Assembly: GCF_038419845.1 (NCBI RefSeq)
Contig: NZ_JBCAQT010000003.1
Span: 1 to 64,000 of the forward strand
Direction: 5' to 3'
Origin: Marinimicrobium sp038419845
GTDB lineage: Bacteria > Pseudomonadota > Gammaproteobacteria > Pseudomonadales > Cellvibrionaceae
Length of the DNA stretch: 64,000 nt
Part shown: one piece after another, positions 1 to 9,216 of the stretch
Layout: each line of letters begins with the position of its first letter
Position numbering within the stretch: the first letter of the stretch is position 1
Translations under genes and position numbers: made by a program
The notes under the pieces: generated by a model
What the model was told of the DNA's origin: nothing
The model's database searches: none
What the model saw: only the letters and a program-made list of their open reading frames with translations

Positions 1-45
1 CAGGATGGCCAGGATCTGACTGTCGGTAAAACGTGACTTCTTCAT
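1..45 (-). CDS. IS3-family transposase OrfA, N-terminal 15 codons only
   Basis: Reading the minus strand from the ATG at 45 gives MKKSRFTDSQILAIL, the characteristic opening of IS3-family OrfA proteins, whose N-terminal helix-turn-helix binds the IS ends. A good ribosome site (AGGAG) lies about 8 bases upstream of the ATG. The gene continues past the left edge, so nothing can be said about the frameshift or the DDE catalytic part. Recognition rests on 15 residues plus the well-placed ribosome site. Confidence 0.65.
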   Translation of the reverse strand, partial: MKKSRFTDSQILAIL

Positions 46-119
46 GCAGAATCTCCTCTGGGGATAGATTACGAGAAAATTCTACTTATGAGTACCCTTA
101 ATTTATGGGAGGATTACCA
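1..119 (-). mobile_element. End of an IS3-type insertion sequence (5' end, rest outside window)
   Basis: The minus strand from about 119 down to 1 holds the leader and first codons of an IS3-type transposase. The element appears to end in or near the TG dinucleotide complementary to 118-119, directly against the GAPDH remnant that starts at 120. The exact terminal inverted repeat and any target duplication cannot be fixed because the other end lies outside the window. Confidence 0.6.
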
Positions 120-389
120 GCCCTGTTCTCCGAGTTGCAGGACCAGATCGATTACGCCAGCTCCACCGAGGTGGTGTCGAGCGACATGGTCGGGGCGCGC
201 TGTGCGAGCATTATTGACTCTCAGGCCACCATCGTCGACGGTGAGCGTTGCGTCCTCTACCTCTGGTACGACAATGAGCTTGGTTACAGCACCCAGGTGA
301 TGCGGGTGGTCAACGAGATGGCGGGGGTTAAGTATCCGACGCTGCCGAAAGTAACTCAGACAGAGCAGGACGCTATTGAGGTGGCCTGA
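120..389 (+). pseudogene. Glyceraldehyde-3-phosphate dehydrogenase, C-terminal remnant cut by IS
   Basis: About 89 codons of the C-terminal end of a GAPDH remain. They include SSTEVVSSDMVG, the DSQATIVDG strand, and WYDNELGYS, the signature around the conserved C-terminal Tyr-Asp-Asn-Glu. The NAD-binding half and the catalytic cysteine are missing because the open frame runs straight into IS sequence at about 119. The frame-compatible ATG at 105 lies inside IS-derived sequence and is not a real start. GAPDH would interconvert glyceraldehyde-3-phosphate and 1,3-bisphosphoglycerate, so it fits beside the aldolase and phosphofructokinase on the opposite strand. Loss of this copy implies another GAPDH elsewhere. 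It ends at a TGA and converges on fbaB. Confidence 0.75.
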
Positions 390-446
390 TAGCAAGGCAT
401 ACCGGAGGCGATAAAACGCCTCCGGTTGCTTCTCAAGCAACACACC

Positions 447-1499
447 TCAGGCAATAGTCACTTCATCCGACAAATACACATCCTGAACTGTATTGAGCAA
501 CTTGATGCCCTCGGCCATGGGCCTTTGAAACGCCTTCCGCCCGGAGATCAGACCCATGCCTCCGGCGCGTTTGTTGATTACGGCGGTGCGCACCGACTGG
601 GACAGATCACCAGCGCCGGTGGAGGCGCCCCCCGAGTTCACCAGCCCTATGCGCCCCATGTAGCAGTTGGCTACCTGATAGCGGACCAGGTCGATGGGGT
701 GGTCACTGGTCAGCTCGCTGTAGACTTTGGGGTTGGTTTTGCCTACATCGATGGCTTTAAAGCCTCCGTTGGTTTCGGCCACTTTTTGTTTGATGATGTC
801 GGCTCTTATGGTAACGCCCAGGTGGTTGGCCTGACCGGTCAGATCGGCGGCGAGGTGGTAGTCGGTGTCCTTCTGTTTGAAAGCGTCGTTGCGCAGGTAG
901 GTCCAGAGCACGGTCACCAGGCCCAGCTCGTGCGCCTCTTCAAACGCCTGACTGATTTCCACCAACTGATGCCGGGATTGCTCCGAGCCGAAATAAATGG
1001 TCGCGCCCACCGCAATGGCGCCCATGTCCCGGGCCTGCTTGACCTGCCCGAACAGAGTCTGGTCGTAGCTGCGCGGATAAATAAGCGCGTCGTTGTGGTT
1101 CAGTTTGACGATAAAGGGAATCTTGTGAGCGTACTTGCGCGCCACCGTGCCCAGCATGCCGAAGGTGGAGGCCACGGCGTTGCAGCCGCCCTCAATGGCC
1201 AGTTTGACCACATTTTCCGGGTCAAAGTAGCAGGGGTTGATGGCAAAGGAGGCGCCGGCCGAGTGTTCTATGCCCTGATCCACGGGCAGTATCGAAAGAT
1301 AACCCGTACCTCCCAGCCGGCCGTGATCCAACAACGCCTGGTAGTGGCGCAGCACCGGAATGGGGCGGTCGGTGTGGCTCAAGATGCGCCGCACATAGTC
1401 CGGGTCTGGGGTAGTCAGGTCCTCTTTGGGGATGGTGGTGCACTGGTGCTGCAAGAGGCTTTCGGCCTCCCCACCTAGCAGATCGATGAACTCGTTCAT
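447..1499 (-). CDS. fbaB: Class I fructose-bisphosphate aldolase (FbaB/DhnA type)
   Basis: This enzyme cleaves fructose-1,6-bisphosphate to DHAP and glyceraldehyde-3-phosphate, or condenses them in gluconeogenesis, through a Schiff base and without metal. The 350-residue length equals that of E. coli FbaB. The lysine in ADIIKQKV falls at residue 237, the expected Schiff-base position. PVDQGIEHS (about 72-80) and the phosphate-binding glycine-rich C-terminal stretch (NSGGAST, ISGRKAFQR) are also typical. It is the last gene of the minus-strand block, 67 bases after pfp. Its leader carries the TGTTGGTT-type element (on the plus strand) shared with the porin and transporter genes. In this setting it probably works in the gluconeogenic direction from glycerol-derived trioses. 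Confidence 0.92.
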   Translation of the reverse strand: MNEFIDLLGGEAESLLQHQCTTIPKEDLTTPDPDYVRRILSHTDRPIPVLRHYQALLDHGRLGGTGYLSILPVDQGIEHSAGASFAINPCYFDPENVVKLAIEGGCNAVASTFGMLGTVARKYAHKIPFIVKLNHNDALIYPRSYDQTLFGQVKQARDMGAIAVGATIYFGSEQSRHQLVEISQAFEEAHELGLVTVLWTYLRNDAFKQKDTDYHLAADLTGQANHLGVTIRADIIKQKVAETNGGFKAIDVGKTNPKVYSELTSDHPIDLVRYQVANCYMGRIGLVNSGGASTGAGDLSQSVRTAVINKRAGGMGLISGRKAFQRPMAEGIKLLNTVQDVYLSDEVTIA

Positions 1500-1514
1500 G
1501 GTGTTTTGCTCTCA

Positions 1515-1533
1515 TGTTGGTTGGTGTTTTTTG
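1515..1533 (-). promoter_or_regulatory. Shared leader element ahead of fbaB
   Basis: On the minus strand this reads CAAAAAACACCAACCAACA, ending 15 bases upstream of the fbaB ATG. An 18/19 identical copy precedes the porin gene (5182-5200), and shorter versions precede glpV and glpS. A/C-rich leaders of this kind resemble Hfq/Crc catabolite-repression targets, which is inference. Confidence 0.45.
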
Positions 1534-1566
1534 CCACTCTGATGGGGCTTTGTCAGTTTTGTGTTG

Positions 1567-2850
1567 TTATGGCTTCTGTGAACTGGTGTCCTGGTAAGGG
1601 GGCAGTTTCTTGGCCAGGGTGTTGTTGCCGTTGATGGCCAGGCGCCGGTAGCTTGGCAACCCGCGCTTGTAGGGCGGATAGGCCTCGCCCTCGACCAAGG
1701 GCGAGAGATAGCGCCGTGCCAGCTCGGTGATATGAAAACCGTCGGCACTGATAAACTCGGCGGGCAGGGTTTTCTCCCGATTGGCCACTTCGCTTAAAGG
1801 CACCTTGTCGATGCGCCACTGGTAGGGCTCATCCTGGGTGCGCACTAGGATGGGCATAATGGCGTTTTCCCCGGCCAGGGCATAGCGCACCGCCGCCCGG
1901 CCCAGGGCCAAAGCCTGATCCAGATCGGTTTGGGAGGCGATGTGGCGGGCGGCCCTTTGCAGGTAATCGCACACCGCCGAGTGGCACTTGAGCGAAAGTT
2001 TTTGAGTCACTAAATCGGCAATGATCGGAGCCACGCCGCCCAATTGGCTGTGCCCGAAGGCATCGGTGGAGCCGCGGGCTGAAAGAAACTCGCCCCGGGT
2101 GTCTTTGAGCCCCTCCGAGACAGTGACCACGCAAAAACCCTGACGCGCCACACAGGCCTGCACCTGCTCAAAAAACGCCGCCTCGTCAAAGGCCACTTCG
2201 GGTAAGAGGATTAAATCCGGACCCAGGCCCCGCTCGTCCCGGGCCAGTCCTGTGGCGGCTGCGATCCAGCCAGCATGGCGGCCCATCACCTCCATGACAA
2301 ACACCTTGGTGGAGGTGCTGTGCATGGAGGCTATATCAAAAGAGGCCTCCAGGCAGGAGACGGCGGCGTACTTGGCGGCCGAGCCAAAGCCGGGGCTGCA
2401 ATCGGTGATTGGCAGGTCGTTGTCGATGGTTTTGGGAATGCCGATGCAGGTGAGCAGGTAGTTCATCTGTTCGGCCTTCTGCGCCATCTTGTGAGCTGTG
2501 TCCTGAGAATCGCCCCCGCCGTTGTAGAAGAAATAACGGATGTCGTGGGCCTCGAACACCGCCAGAATCCGGCGATATTCCTCGCCGTGCTCCTCCAGGG
2601 ACTTGAGCTTGTAGCGACAGGAGCCAAAGGCCCCGGCGGGGGTATGGGCCAGGGCCGACAGATCGGCGTCGGTCAGAGCGCTGACATCGATCAGCTCCTC
2701 GTGCAGGGCGCCGAGAATGCCGTCCTTGCCTGCGTAGAGCTTGCCAATCTGCTCGGGGTTTTCCATCACCTCGTTGATCACCCCGGCGGCCGAGGCGTTG
2801 ATCACGGCGGTGACACCGCCGGATTGGGCGTAAAAAGCGTTGTGGGGCAT
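1567..2850 (-). CDS. pfp: Pyrophosphate-type 6-phosphofructokinase
   Basis: A 427-residue phosphofructokinase that interconverts fructose-6-phosphate and fructose-1,6-bisphosphate. Two features mark the pyrophosphate-using class. An aspartate sits in the phosphoryl-donor loop (GGGDS, residues 111-115, where ATP enzymes have Gly). A lysine precedes the catalytic loop (PKTIDND, 139-145, with catalytic Asp143), where ATP enzymes have Gly. MEVMGRHAGW and the C-terminal sugar-phosphate contacts are also recognisable. Use of PPi makes the step reversible, so with the adjacent class I aldolase it could serve hexose formation from glycerol. The ATG at 2850 has an AGGAGG site 5 bases upstream. It lies 33 bases after the SHOCT gene and is likely cotranscribed. 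Confidence 0.88.
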   Translation of the reverse strand: MPHNAFYAQSGGVTAVINASAAGVINEVMENPEQIGKLYAGKDGILGALHEELIDVSALTDADLSALAHTPAGAFGSCRYKLKSLEEHGEEYRRILAVFEAHDIRYFFYNGGGDSQDTAHKMAQKAEQMNYLLTCIGIPKTIDNDLPITDCSPGFGSAAKYAAVSCLEASFDIASMHSTSTKVFVMEVMGRHAGWIAAATGLARDERGLGPDLILLPEVAFDEAAFFEQVQACVARQGFCVVTVSEGLKDTRGEFLSARGSTDAFGHSQLGGVAPIIADLVTQKLSLKCHSAVCDYLQRAARHIASQTDLDQALALGRAAVRYALAGENAIMPILVRTQDEPYQWRIDKVPLSEVANREKTLPAEFISADGFHITELARRYLSPLVEGEAYPPYKRGLPSYRRLAINGNNTLAKKLPPYQDTSSQKP

Positions 2851-2883
2851 GAGTGCCTCCTAAACAATCAGTGGTGCAACCGC

Positions 2884-3810
2884 TCAGTCGGTTTGGGCTC
2901 CATCGAGCAACTCTCGCACCAGGGTTTCGTAGAGCTCATCAGTGATCAGATCCCGGCGTTTGAGTTCGCGTAACTCGCGTAGCTGCTCAAGGGTTTTGGG
3001 GTCCATGGCCTCCAGCGCCTGGGGGGCGGTCTGAGCGACCGGCTTGGTCTGTGAGCGGGCGGGGGGCGGTGGCGTTTGTTGGCTTTGTGGCGCCACTGAG
3101 GAGGCCTCAGTCGCTAAGCCGCTAAGATCCAATACCAGCCAGTCGGACCGGCCCCGGGGGGGCGAGTCGAGGGCCAGATTCGAACTCAGATGGGCGGCCA
3201 GTTCGGCCTTTGCAGTGCGCGAGCCCATGGGTATTTCGGCTTGATCAGTGAACTGCGAGTAACTGCTGGCTTTGGGGTTGTTGTTCAAGGTCTTTGACTC
3301 GGACGCCTTGGGATCCTGTTCCACAGCGCCCAAAATCACGTGCAATTGTTCATTGCGATGAAAGATTCGAGCGCTGGTTAGGCGGTTGTCTTGGAGCAAG
3401 CCCGACAAACCCGCGCCTTGGCGCCGACTTTGACTGACTTGCAAAAGCAGGTCCCGCTGGGGACCGGCCCGGTTGATCGCATCTGTCAGAGGTTGGGCCA
3501 GTTGCTCCAGAGTCGCTTCCGAGAAAAGGGGGATGGGATCTTGCTTGCGACGACTGAACAGGCCGCGAAAACGCGAGGCGTCCAGACGTACCGAGATATT
3601 GCCCAGAGCGTCAGTCACCTGCGTCTGACTCAAGCCGGCGGCGTCGCTGTTAGGCTGGGCGCCCGGCTCAATGGGGGCCAGTTGCAGCCAGTTGGGCCCC
3701 TCCTGAAACACCGTCTCGGCGCTCGCTGTCAGGCCGAACCCGGGTAACAAGCTCAATCCGCCCAAGAGAATCCAGCCCAGGGCCAGTCGCTGGTTGAATC
3801 TGACAAACAT
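2884..3810 (-). CDS. Secreted protein of unknown function with C-terminal SHOCT motif
   Basis: This 308-residue protein was not recognised beyond its ends. The N-terminus has a signal peptide (hydrophobic run about 11-30, cleavage near ASA-ET). The last 35 residues, LEQLRELRELKRRDLITDELYETL in two overlapping parts, form a SHOCT-type short helical motif usually found at protein ends. The middle is low in cysteine, with a proline/glutamine-rich linker (about 240-265). A segment near 140-165 (SARIFHRNEQLHVILGAVE) could be a small beta domain. It lies between the porin gene and pfp on the same strand with short gaps, so it may be an envelope partner of the importer or porin. No function is claimed. 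Confidence 0.7.
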   Translation of the reverse strand: MFVRFNQRLALGWILLGGLSLLPGFGLTASAETVFQEGPNWLQLAPIEPGAQPNSDAAGLSQTQVTDALGNISVRLDASRFRGLFSRRKQDPIPLFSEATLEQLAQPLTDAINRAGPQRDLLLQVSQSRRQGAGLSGLLQDNRLTSARIFHRNEQLHVILGAVEQDPKASESKTLNNNPKASSYSQFTDQAEIPMGSRTAKAELAAHLSSNLALDSPPRGRSDWLVLDLSGLATEASSVAPQSQQTPPPPARSQTKPVAQTAPQALEAMDPKTLEQLRELRELKRRDLITDELYETLVRELLDGAQTD

Positions 3811-3902
3811 GGTGCCCTCTCCCGTTCGAATAAAGGCTGTTACGCCTTTGAATAAAACACACCGAGCGACTAGCGGCCGCCCGGCATGCGCTCTTTGGAG
3901 GC

Positions 3903-5168
3903 TTAGAACTTGGTGGACAGCTCCACCAAAACGCCGTCCCAGTCTTCACCAATTTGACCGCCCGAGTTGTCCTCCTCGCCCTGGGCGACGTACTCAATCT
4001 TGAGCAGGCTGTTGTCGGACAACCACAGGCCCGCACCTAGCTGAGTGCGATCCAGGGTGTCGTCGCTGCTGACGTTATCACTGTCATTGGTTACTTCGGT
4101 GTAGCGGCCGGCCAGATACAGCACCTTGGGGATCACGTAAACTTCACCGGTAAAGCCAAAGCCACTCATTTCGGCATCGGTGCCGGTGTTGACCACACCG
4201 GCGCTTCGGTCGACCCGGCCCTCGGTACTGGCAAAGCTGTAGGAGTCCTCGCCTGCGCCGTACCAGCCGCGTACTGTGAAGCGGTCGTGGGCGTACTCAA
4301 AATCGGCCATAGCGAAATCAAAGTCGACACCGGGAATGATGGCTGCGTGTAGATTTCGTGTGTCTTGGGCGCCGTTGGGTAACTGCAGGTTGATGTTATC
4401 ACCATCGCCAAGGAATCCCGATGAGGTGACACCATTGTCGTTATCGCCGGTCATATAGCCCACACCGACCTTCAGACCGCCGGTAACAGCAAGGCGGGCC
4501 CGCAAACCGAGGTTTTGGCCTTGGTTGCCGTCAAAGCGCTCGCCGAAGTTACCGCTGCTGACCATCACGTCCCAGCCAATGGACTCAATCGGGCCATCAA
4601 ATTTGTGTTGCCCCAAAACCTGTCCGCCCACCTGGGCTGCGACTATGTCCAAGGGTGAGTTGCCAATCAGTGGGTTGCCTTGAACCTGAGCCCCGTCAGA
4701 ATAACCACGAAAGTTGAAGGTGGTCATTACCGGCTGGCCCAGACGAAAGGTCAACGAGTTGTTCTCCGCCGCGGAGCTGCCAAACGCTTTGAGCAGGGCG
4801 ACATCCAGAAAGGTTAAATCGTTCTGGATGCCGAAATCGTTGCCAAAGTCATTGGGTTCTTCCGCCAGGTCCACAAAGCCAGTTAACCATTCGTTAAAGC
4901 GCACATTGAACTGCAGGTTGAACCGGGTTCGGCTGAAGCCGGCGGTGGTGTCACTGGCGGCACCGGCACCGCTGTCGGCTTCCACCGATTGGGCGTGTTG
5001 CGCCAGGTAAAGATTTACATCCAAACCCTCGGTAAGCTCAAGAGCCTGTGTGGCTGCGGGCGCCACCAGAAGGCTGGCGCTGGCGATCAGGCCAGCCACA
5101 GCCTTGGCGAGTGGTTTTTGGGTGGTTGAGTGGCTGTTCTGGTTGTTGTGTTTTTGATTGATGCGCAT
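3903..5168 (-). CDS. Outer-membrane porin-like beta-barrel protein
   Basis: 421 residues starting at the ATG at 5168, with AGAGGA 8 bases upstream. A TTG two codons earlier is less likely. The N-terminus is a lengthy signal peptide (Lys/Asn/Gln-rich head, hydrophobic run about 24-42, cleavage after TQA). The mature part alternates polar and hydrophobic residues in beta-strand fashion, is acidic and rich in Gly/Asn/Asp, and ends in LVELSTKF, with the C-terminal Phe used by the BAM machinery. It sits directly downstream of the periplasmic glycerol-binding protein gene and shares a near-identical leader with fbaB, so a role in solute passage for this locus is a reasonable inference. A paralogue with another solute cannot be excluded. 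Confidence 0.8.
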   Translation of the reverse strand: MRINQKHNNQNSHSTTQKPLAKAVAGLIASASLLVAPAATQALELTEGLDVNLYLAQHAQSVEADSGAGAASDTTAGFSRTRFNLQFNVRFNEWLTGFVDLAEEPNDFGNDFGIQNDLTFLDVALLKAFGSSAAENNSLTFRLGQPVMTTFNFRGYSDGAQVQGNPLIGNSPLDIVAAQVGGQVLGQHKFDGPIESIGWDVMVSSGNFGERFDGNQGQNLGLRARLAVTGGLKVGVGYMTGDNDNGVTSSGFLGDGDNINLQLPNGAQDTRNLHAAIIPGVDFDFAMADFEYAHDRFTVRGWYGAGEDSYSFASTEGRVDRSAGVVNTGTDAEMSGFGFTGEVYVIPKVLYLAGRYTEVTNDSDNVSSDDTLDRTQLGAGLWLSDNSLLKIEYVAQGEEDNSGGQIGEDWDGVLVELSTKF

Positions 5169-5181
5169 GATCAATATCCTC

Positions 5182-5200
5182 TGTTGGTTAGTGTTTTTTG
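5182..5200 (-). promoter_or_regulatory. Shared leader element ahead of the porin gene
   Basis: The minus strand reads CAAAAAACACTAACCAACA, ending 13 bases before the ATG and abutting the ribosome site. It matches the fbaB leader at 18 of 19 positions. Confidence 0.45.
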
Positions 5201-5230
5201 TTGTTTTTTTTACTTCTTTGAGACAAAGGG

Positions 5231-5298
5231 CTAGCGCGATCGGAGGTTTCGCTTTTTTGCGAAACGCTCCGAACCAGGAGTTTTAAAAATCGCGTTAG
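5231..5298. repeat. Nested inverted repeat between glpV and the porin gene
   Basis: The outer arms CTAGCGCGAT (5231-5240) and ATCGCGTTAG (5289-5298) pair except for one G-T. The inner arms GTTTCGC (5246-5252) and GCGAAAC (5259-5265) pair perfectly around six T, flanked by GGAG/CTCC. No U-tract follows the stem on the minus strand, so it looks more like an RNA-processing or attenuation hairpin than a simple terminator. Confidence 0.55.
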
Positions 5299-5349
5299 AC
5301 GCTGCTCGGTTTAAATGGGACTTATGGTTTTAACGATAGCTGTGTCCTA

Positions 5350-7071
<1,722 letters not shown>

Positions 7072-7083
7072 GTGAAACCTCTA

Positions 7084-7094
7084 TGTTGGTTGGT
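7084..7094 (-). promoter_or_regulatory. Shared leader element ahead of glpV
   Basis: The minus strand reads ACCAACCAACA, ending 12 bases before the glpV ATG. It repeats the core of the fbaB and porin leaders. Confidence 0.4.
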
Positions 7095-7143
7095 AAATGT
7101 GGATCACACACATCCTTATGGAATCGCGCCAGTACTTCGGGTT

Positions 7144-7416
7144 TTACCCCCAGCGCATTAAGATTAACATCCATAGTATTGAGACACCCGAGGCGACCAG
7201 TATGTCCATATCGGTAGCTCCCAGAAACCCGAGATGAATAAACGCGCTGGTCAAAAGTCCGATAAAGAGACGGTCGCCTCGAGTTGTGGAAATGGGTAAA
7301 AAACCTTTTCGTTCTTTGGTAGGCAGAACCAGCTGCCACACCGTCATTCCTGCCAGCATGAATGCAATGGCGATAAAGAATATGGCCGTGGGTAAAGTCC
7401 AAGACATCCAAGACAT
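7144..7416 (-). CDS. glpU: Small membrane protein GlpU (DUF2160)
   Basis: 90 residues from the ATG at 7416 (MSWMSWTLP), with AGGAGG 8 bases upstream. The longer frame to 7536 only overlaps glpQ. There are three hydrophobic segments at about 7-28, 47-63 and 69-87, with PTKERKGFLPISTTRGDR between the first two. This matches DUF2160, known from memory only in glycerol ABC importer operons (glpU of Rhizobium). It lies 11 bases after glpQ and ahead of glpV. Its role is unknown; it may be an accessory subunit of the permease. It is a useful marker that the operon is a glycerol importer rather than a general sugar system. Confidence 0.8.
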   Translation of the reverse strand: MSWMSWTLPTAIFFIAIAFMLAGMTVWQLVLPTKERKGFLPISTTRGDRLFIGLLTSAFIHLGFLGATDMDILVASGVSILWMLILMRWG

Positions 7417-7427
7417 GGTAGATCCTC

Positions 7428-8336
7428 CTACACTCGGCCCAGGGCGAAGCCCTTGGCAACATGGTTGCGAACAAAATAGATCATGACGGCACCGGGTACT
7501 ATGGTGAGTATGCCGGCGGCGGCCAAGAGCCCCCAATCGATACCTGAAGCCGAGACGGTGCGGGTCATGATGGCAGCTATGGGCTTGGCATCAACACTGG
7601 TCAGAGTGCGTGCCAGTAGCAATTCCACCCATGAGAACATAAATGAGAAAAAGGCAGTTACCCCTATTCCGGAACGGATCAGCGGAATAAAAATCTTCAC
7701 AAAAAAACTGGGAAAACTGTAACCGTCAATATAGGCGGTTTCATCAATTTCCTTGGGAACGCCACTCATAAAGCCTTCCAGAATCCATACTGCCAATGGC
7801 ACACTGAAAAGGCAGTGAGCCAAAGCAACGGCTATATGAGTGTCGAACAGACCAACGGTGGAATAAAGTTGAAAAAAGGGCAGCAAAAACACCGCCGGAG
7901 GCGCCATGCGATTGGTTAGAAGCCAGAAGAACATGTGCTTGTCGCCTATAAATTTGTAGCGGCTGAAAGCGTAGGCTGCGGGCAATGCCACTAATAAACT
8001 GATTACCATGTTCATGGATACATAGGTAATGCTGTTGACGTAGCCCATATACCAACTGGGATCACTGAATATCTTGACGTAGTTACCCCAGGTAAAATCT
8101 TTGGGAAAAAGCGACAATCCGCTGAGTATCTCGTTATTGTTTTTAAACGACATATTCAACAGCCAATAAATGGGTAGCAGTAAAAGGAACAGGTATAGCC
8201 CCAGACATACTCGACCGCGCCATTTGGCCGATTGCTCCTTTCTTGCCGAACGGCTGAAAACGGCGCTCTGTTCCGGGTTTTTTGAGGTGCTTTTCATAGC
8301 CTTATCACTCGGTCTGTTCGTTTGTTCGTCCACCAT
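7428..8336 (-). CDS. glpQ: Glycerol ABC importer inner-membrane permease (GlpQ)
   Basis: 302-residue MalG-type permease. A cytoplasmic N-terminal tail (about 1-44) precedes six hydrophobic helices, beginning VCLGLYLFLLLLPIYWLL. The EAA coupling loop is visible as KEIDETAYIDGYSFPSFFVK around 197-216, which docks on the ATPases. MSFKNNNEILSG after helix 1 is the conserved periplasmic start of this family. The ATG at 8336 is preceded by AAAGGAG. It follows glpP by 13 bases and pairs with it to form the channel. Despite the symbol, it is unrelated to the glycerophosphodiesterase GlpQ of E. coli. Confidence 0.9.
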   Translation of the reverse strand: MVDEQTNRPSDKAMKSTSKNPEQSAVFSRSARKEQSAKWRGRVCLGLYLFLLLLPIYWLLNMSFKNNNEILSGLSLFPKDFTWGNYVKIFSDPSWYMGYVNSITYVSMNMVISLLVALPAAYAFSRYKFIGDKHMFFWLLTNRMAPPAVFLLPFFQLYSTVGLFDTHIAVALAHCLFSVPLAVWILEGFMSGVPKEIDETAYIDGYSFPSFFVKIFIPLIRSGIGVTAFFSFMFSWVELLLARTLTSVDAKPIAAIMTRTVSASGIDWGLLAAAGILTIVPGAVMIYFVRNHVAKGFALGRV

Positions 8337-8349
8337 GATTTGACTCCTT

Positions 8350-9216
8350 TTATTGGTCTTTTTGCATGTGCATGATAGTGGTGTAGAACACCCAGCTCAC
8401 TAGAAGAATGATCAGGAAGTAGACCAGAGAGAACGCTGCCGCCGGCCCCAGATCAAATTGGCCAATCGCGCGACTTACCAGAGTCTGGCTGAGAAAAGTG
8501 GTTGAAGATCCGGGACCGCCGCCAGTCAGCACAAAGGGCTCGGCATAAATCATGAACGAGTCCATGAACCTCAATAGCACCCCTATAACCAGGACGTTGG
8601 TCAGCTTGGGCAACTGTATGTGGCGGAACACCGCCCAGCGCGAGGCCCGGTCGATGCGCGCGGCCTGGTAATAGGCATCGGGAATGGACCTCAGGCCGCT
8701 GTAGCACAGTAGGGCGACCAGCGGAGTCCAGTGCCAGACGTCCATCAGCACCACTGTAAGCCAGGCATCCCGGGCGTTGGATGTGTAGTTGTAGTCGATG
8801 CCCAGGCTGCTCAAGGACGCGCCTAACAGGCCTATGTCAGTGCGACCGAACACTTGCCAGATGGTGCCCACCACGTTCCAGGGAATTAGCAAGGGTAGAG
8901 CAATAAGAATTAGGGAGACAGAAGCCATCCTGCCTTTTGTGGGCATAATCAAGGCTATGGCAATGCCCAGGGGTATCTCAATCGCCAGTATGGTGAAAGA
9001 GAAAATAAACTGGCGCACCAGCGCTTCTCGAAGATTCTGGTCGGTGACGACCATTTCAAACCATTCGAGCCCGACAAAGTAGCGGCTCTCTGGGCCGAAA
9101 ATGTCCTGGACTGAATAGTTGACTACGGTCATTAGGGGTACTATGGCGGAGAAGGCCACAATGGCGAACACCGGAAGAACCAAAAACCAGGCTTTGTTGT
9201 CTTCAATCTTGTTCAT
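8350..9216 (-). CDS. glpP: Glycerol ABC importer inner-membrane permease (GlpP)
   Basis: 288-residue MalF-type permease with six predicted membrane helices (first WFLVLPVFAIVAFSAIVPL, about 10-28). The EAA loop is at about 183-205 (YYQAARIDRASRWAVFRHIQLP). The short MTVVNYSVQDIFGP segment after helix 1 is characteristic of polyol and sugar importers. The start overlaps the glpT stop by four bases (ATGA), indicating translational coupling. With GlpQ it forms the heterodimeric channel that receives glycerol from GlpV. Confidence 0.9.
   Translation of the reverse strand: MNKIEDNKAWFLVLPVFAIVAFSAIVPLMTVVNYSVQDIFGPESRYFVGLEWFEMVVTDQNLREALVRQFIFSFTILAIEIPLGIAIALIMPTKGRMASVSLILIALPLLIPWNVVGTIWQVFGRTDIGLLGASLSSLGIDYNYTSNARDAWLTVVLMDVWHWTPLVALLCYSGLRSIPDAYYQAARIDRASRWAVFRHIQLPKLTNVLVIGVLLRFMDSFMIYAEPFVLTGGGPGSSTTFLSQTLVSRAIGQFDLGPAAAFSLVYFLIILLVSWVFYTTIMHMQKDQ

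Noticed and set aside
426..1478. 350-codon open frame exactly opposite fbaB, and similar long antisense frames opposite purF (53453-55009) and tgpA (58360-59556)
   Set aside because: They mirror well-recognised enzymes, have no family resemblance and arise from high GC with few stop codons on the antisense strand.
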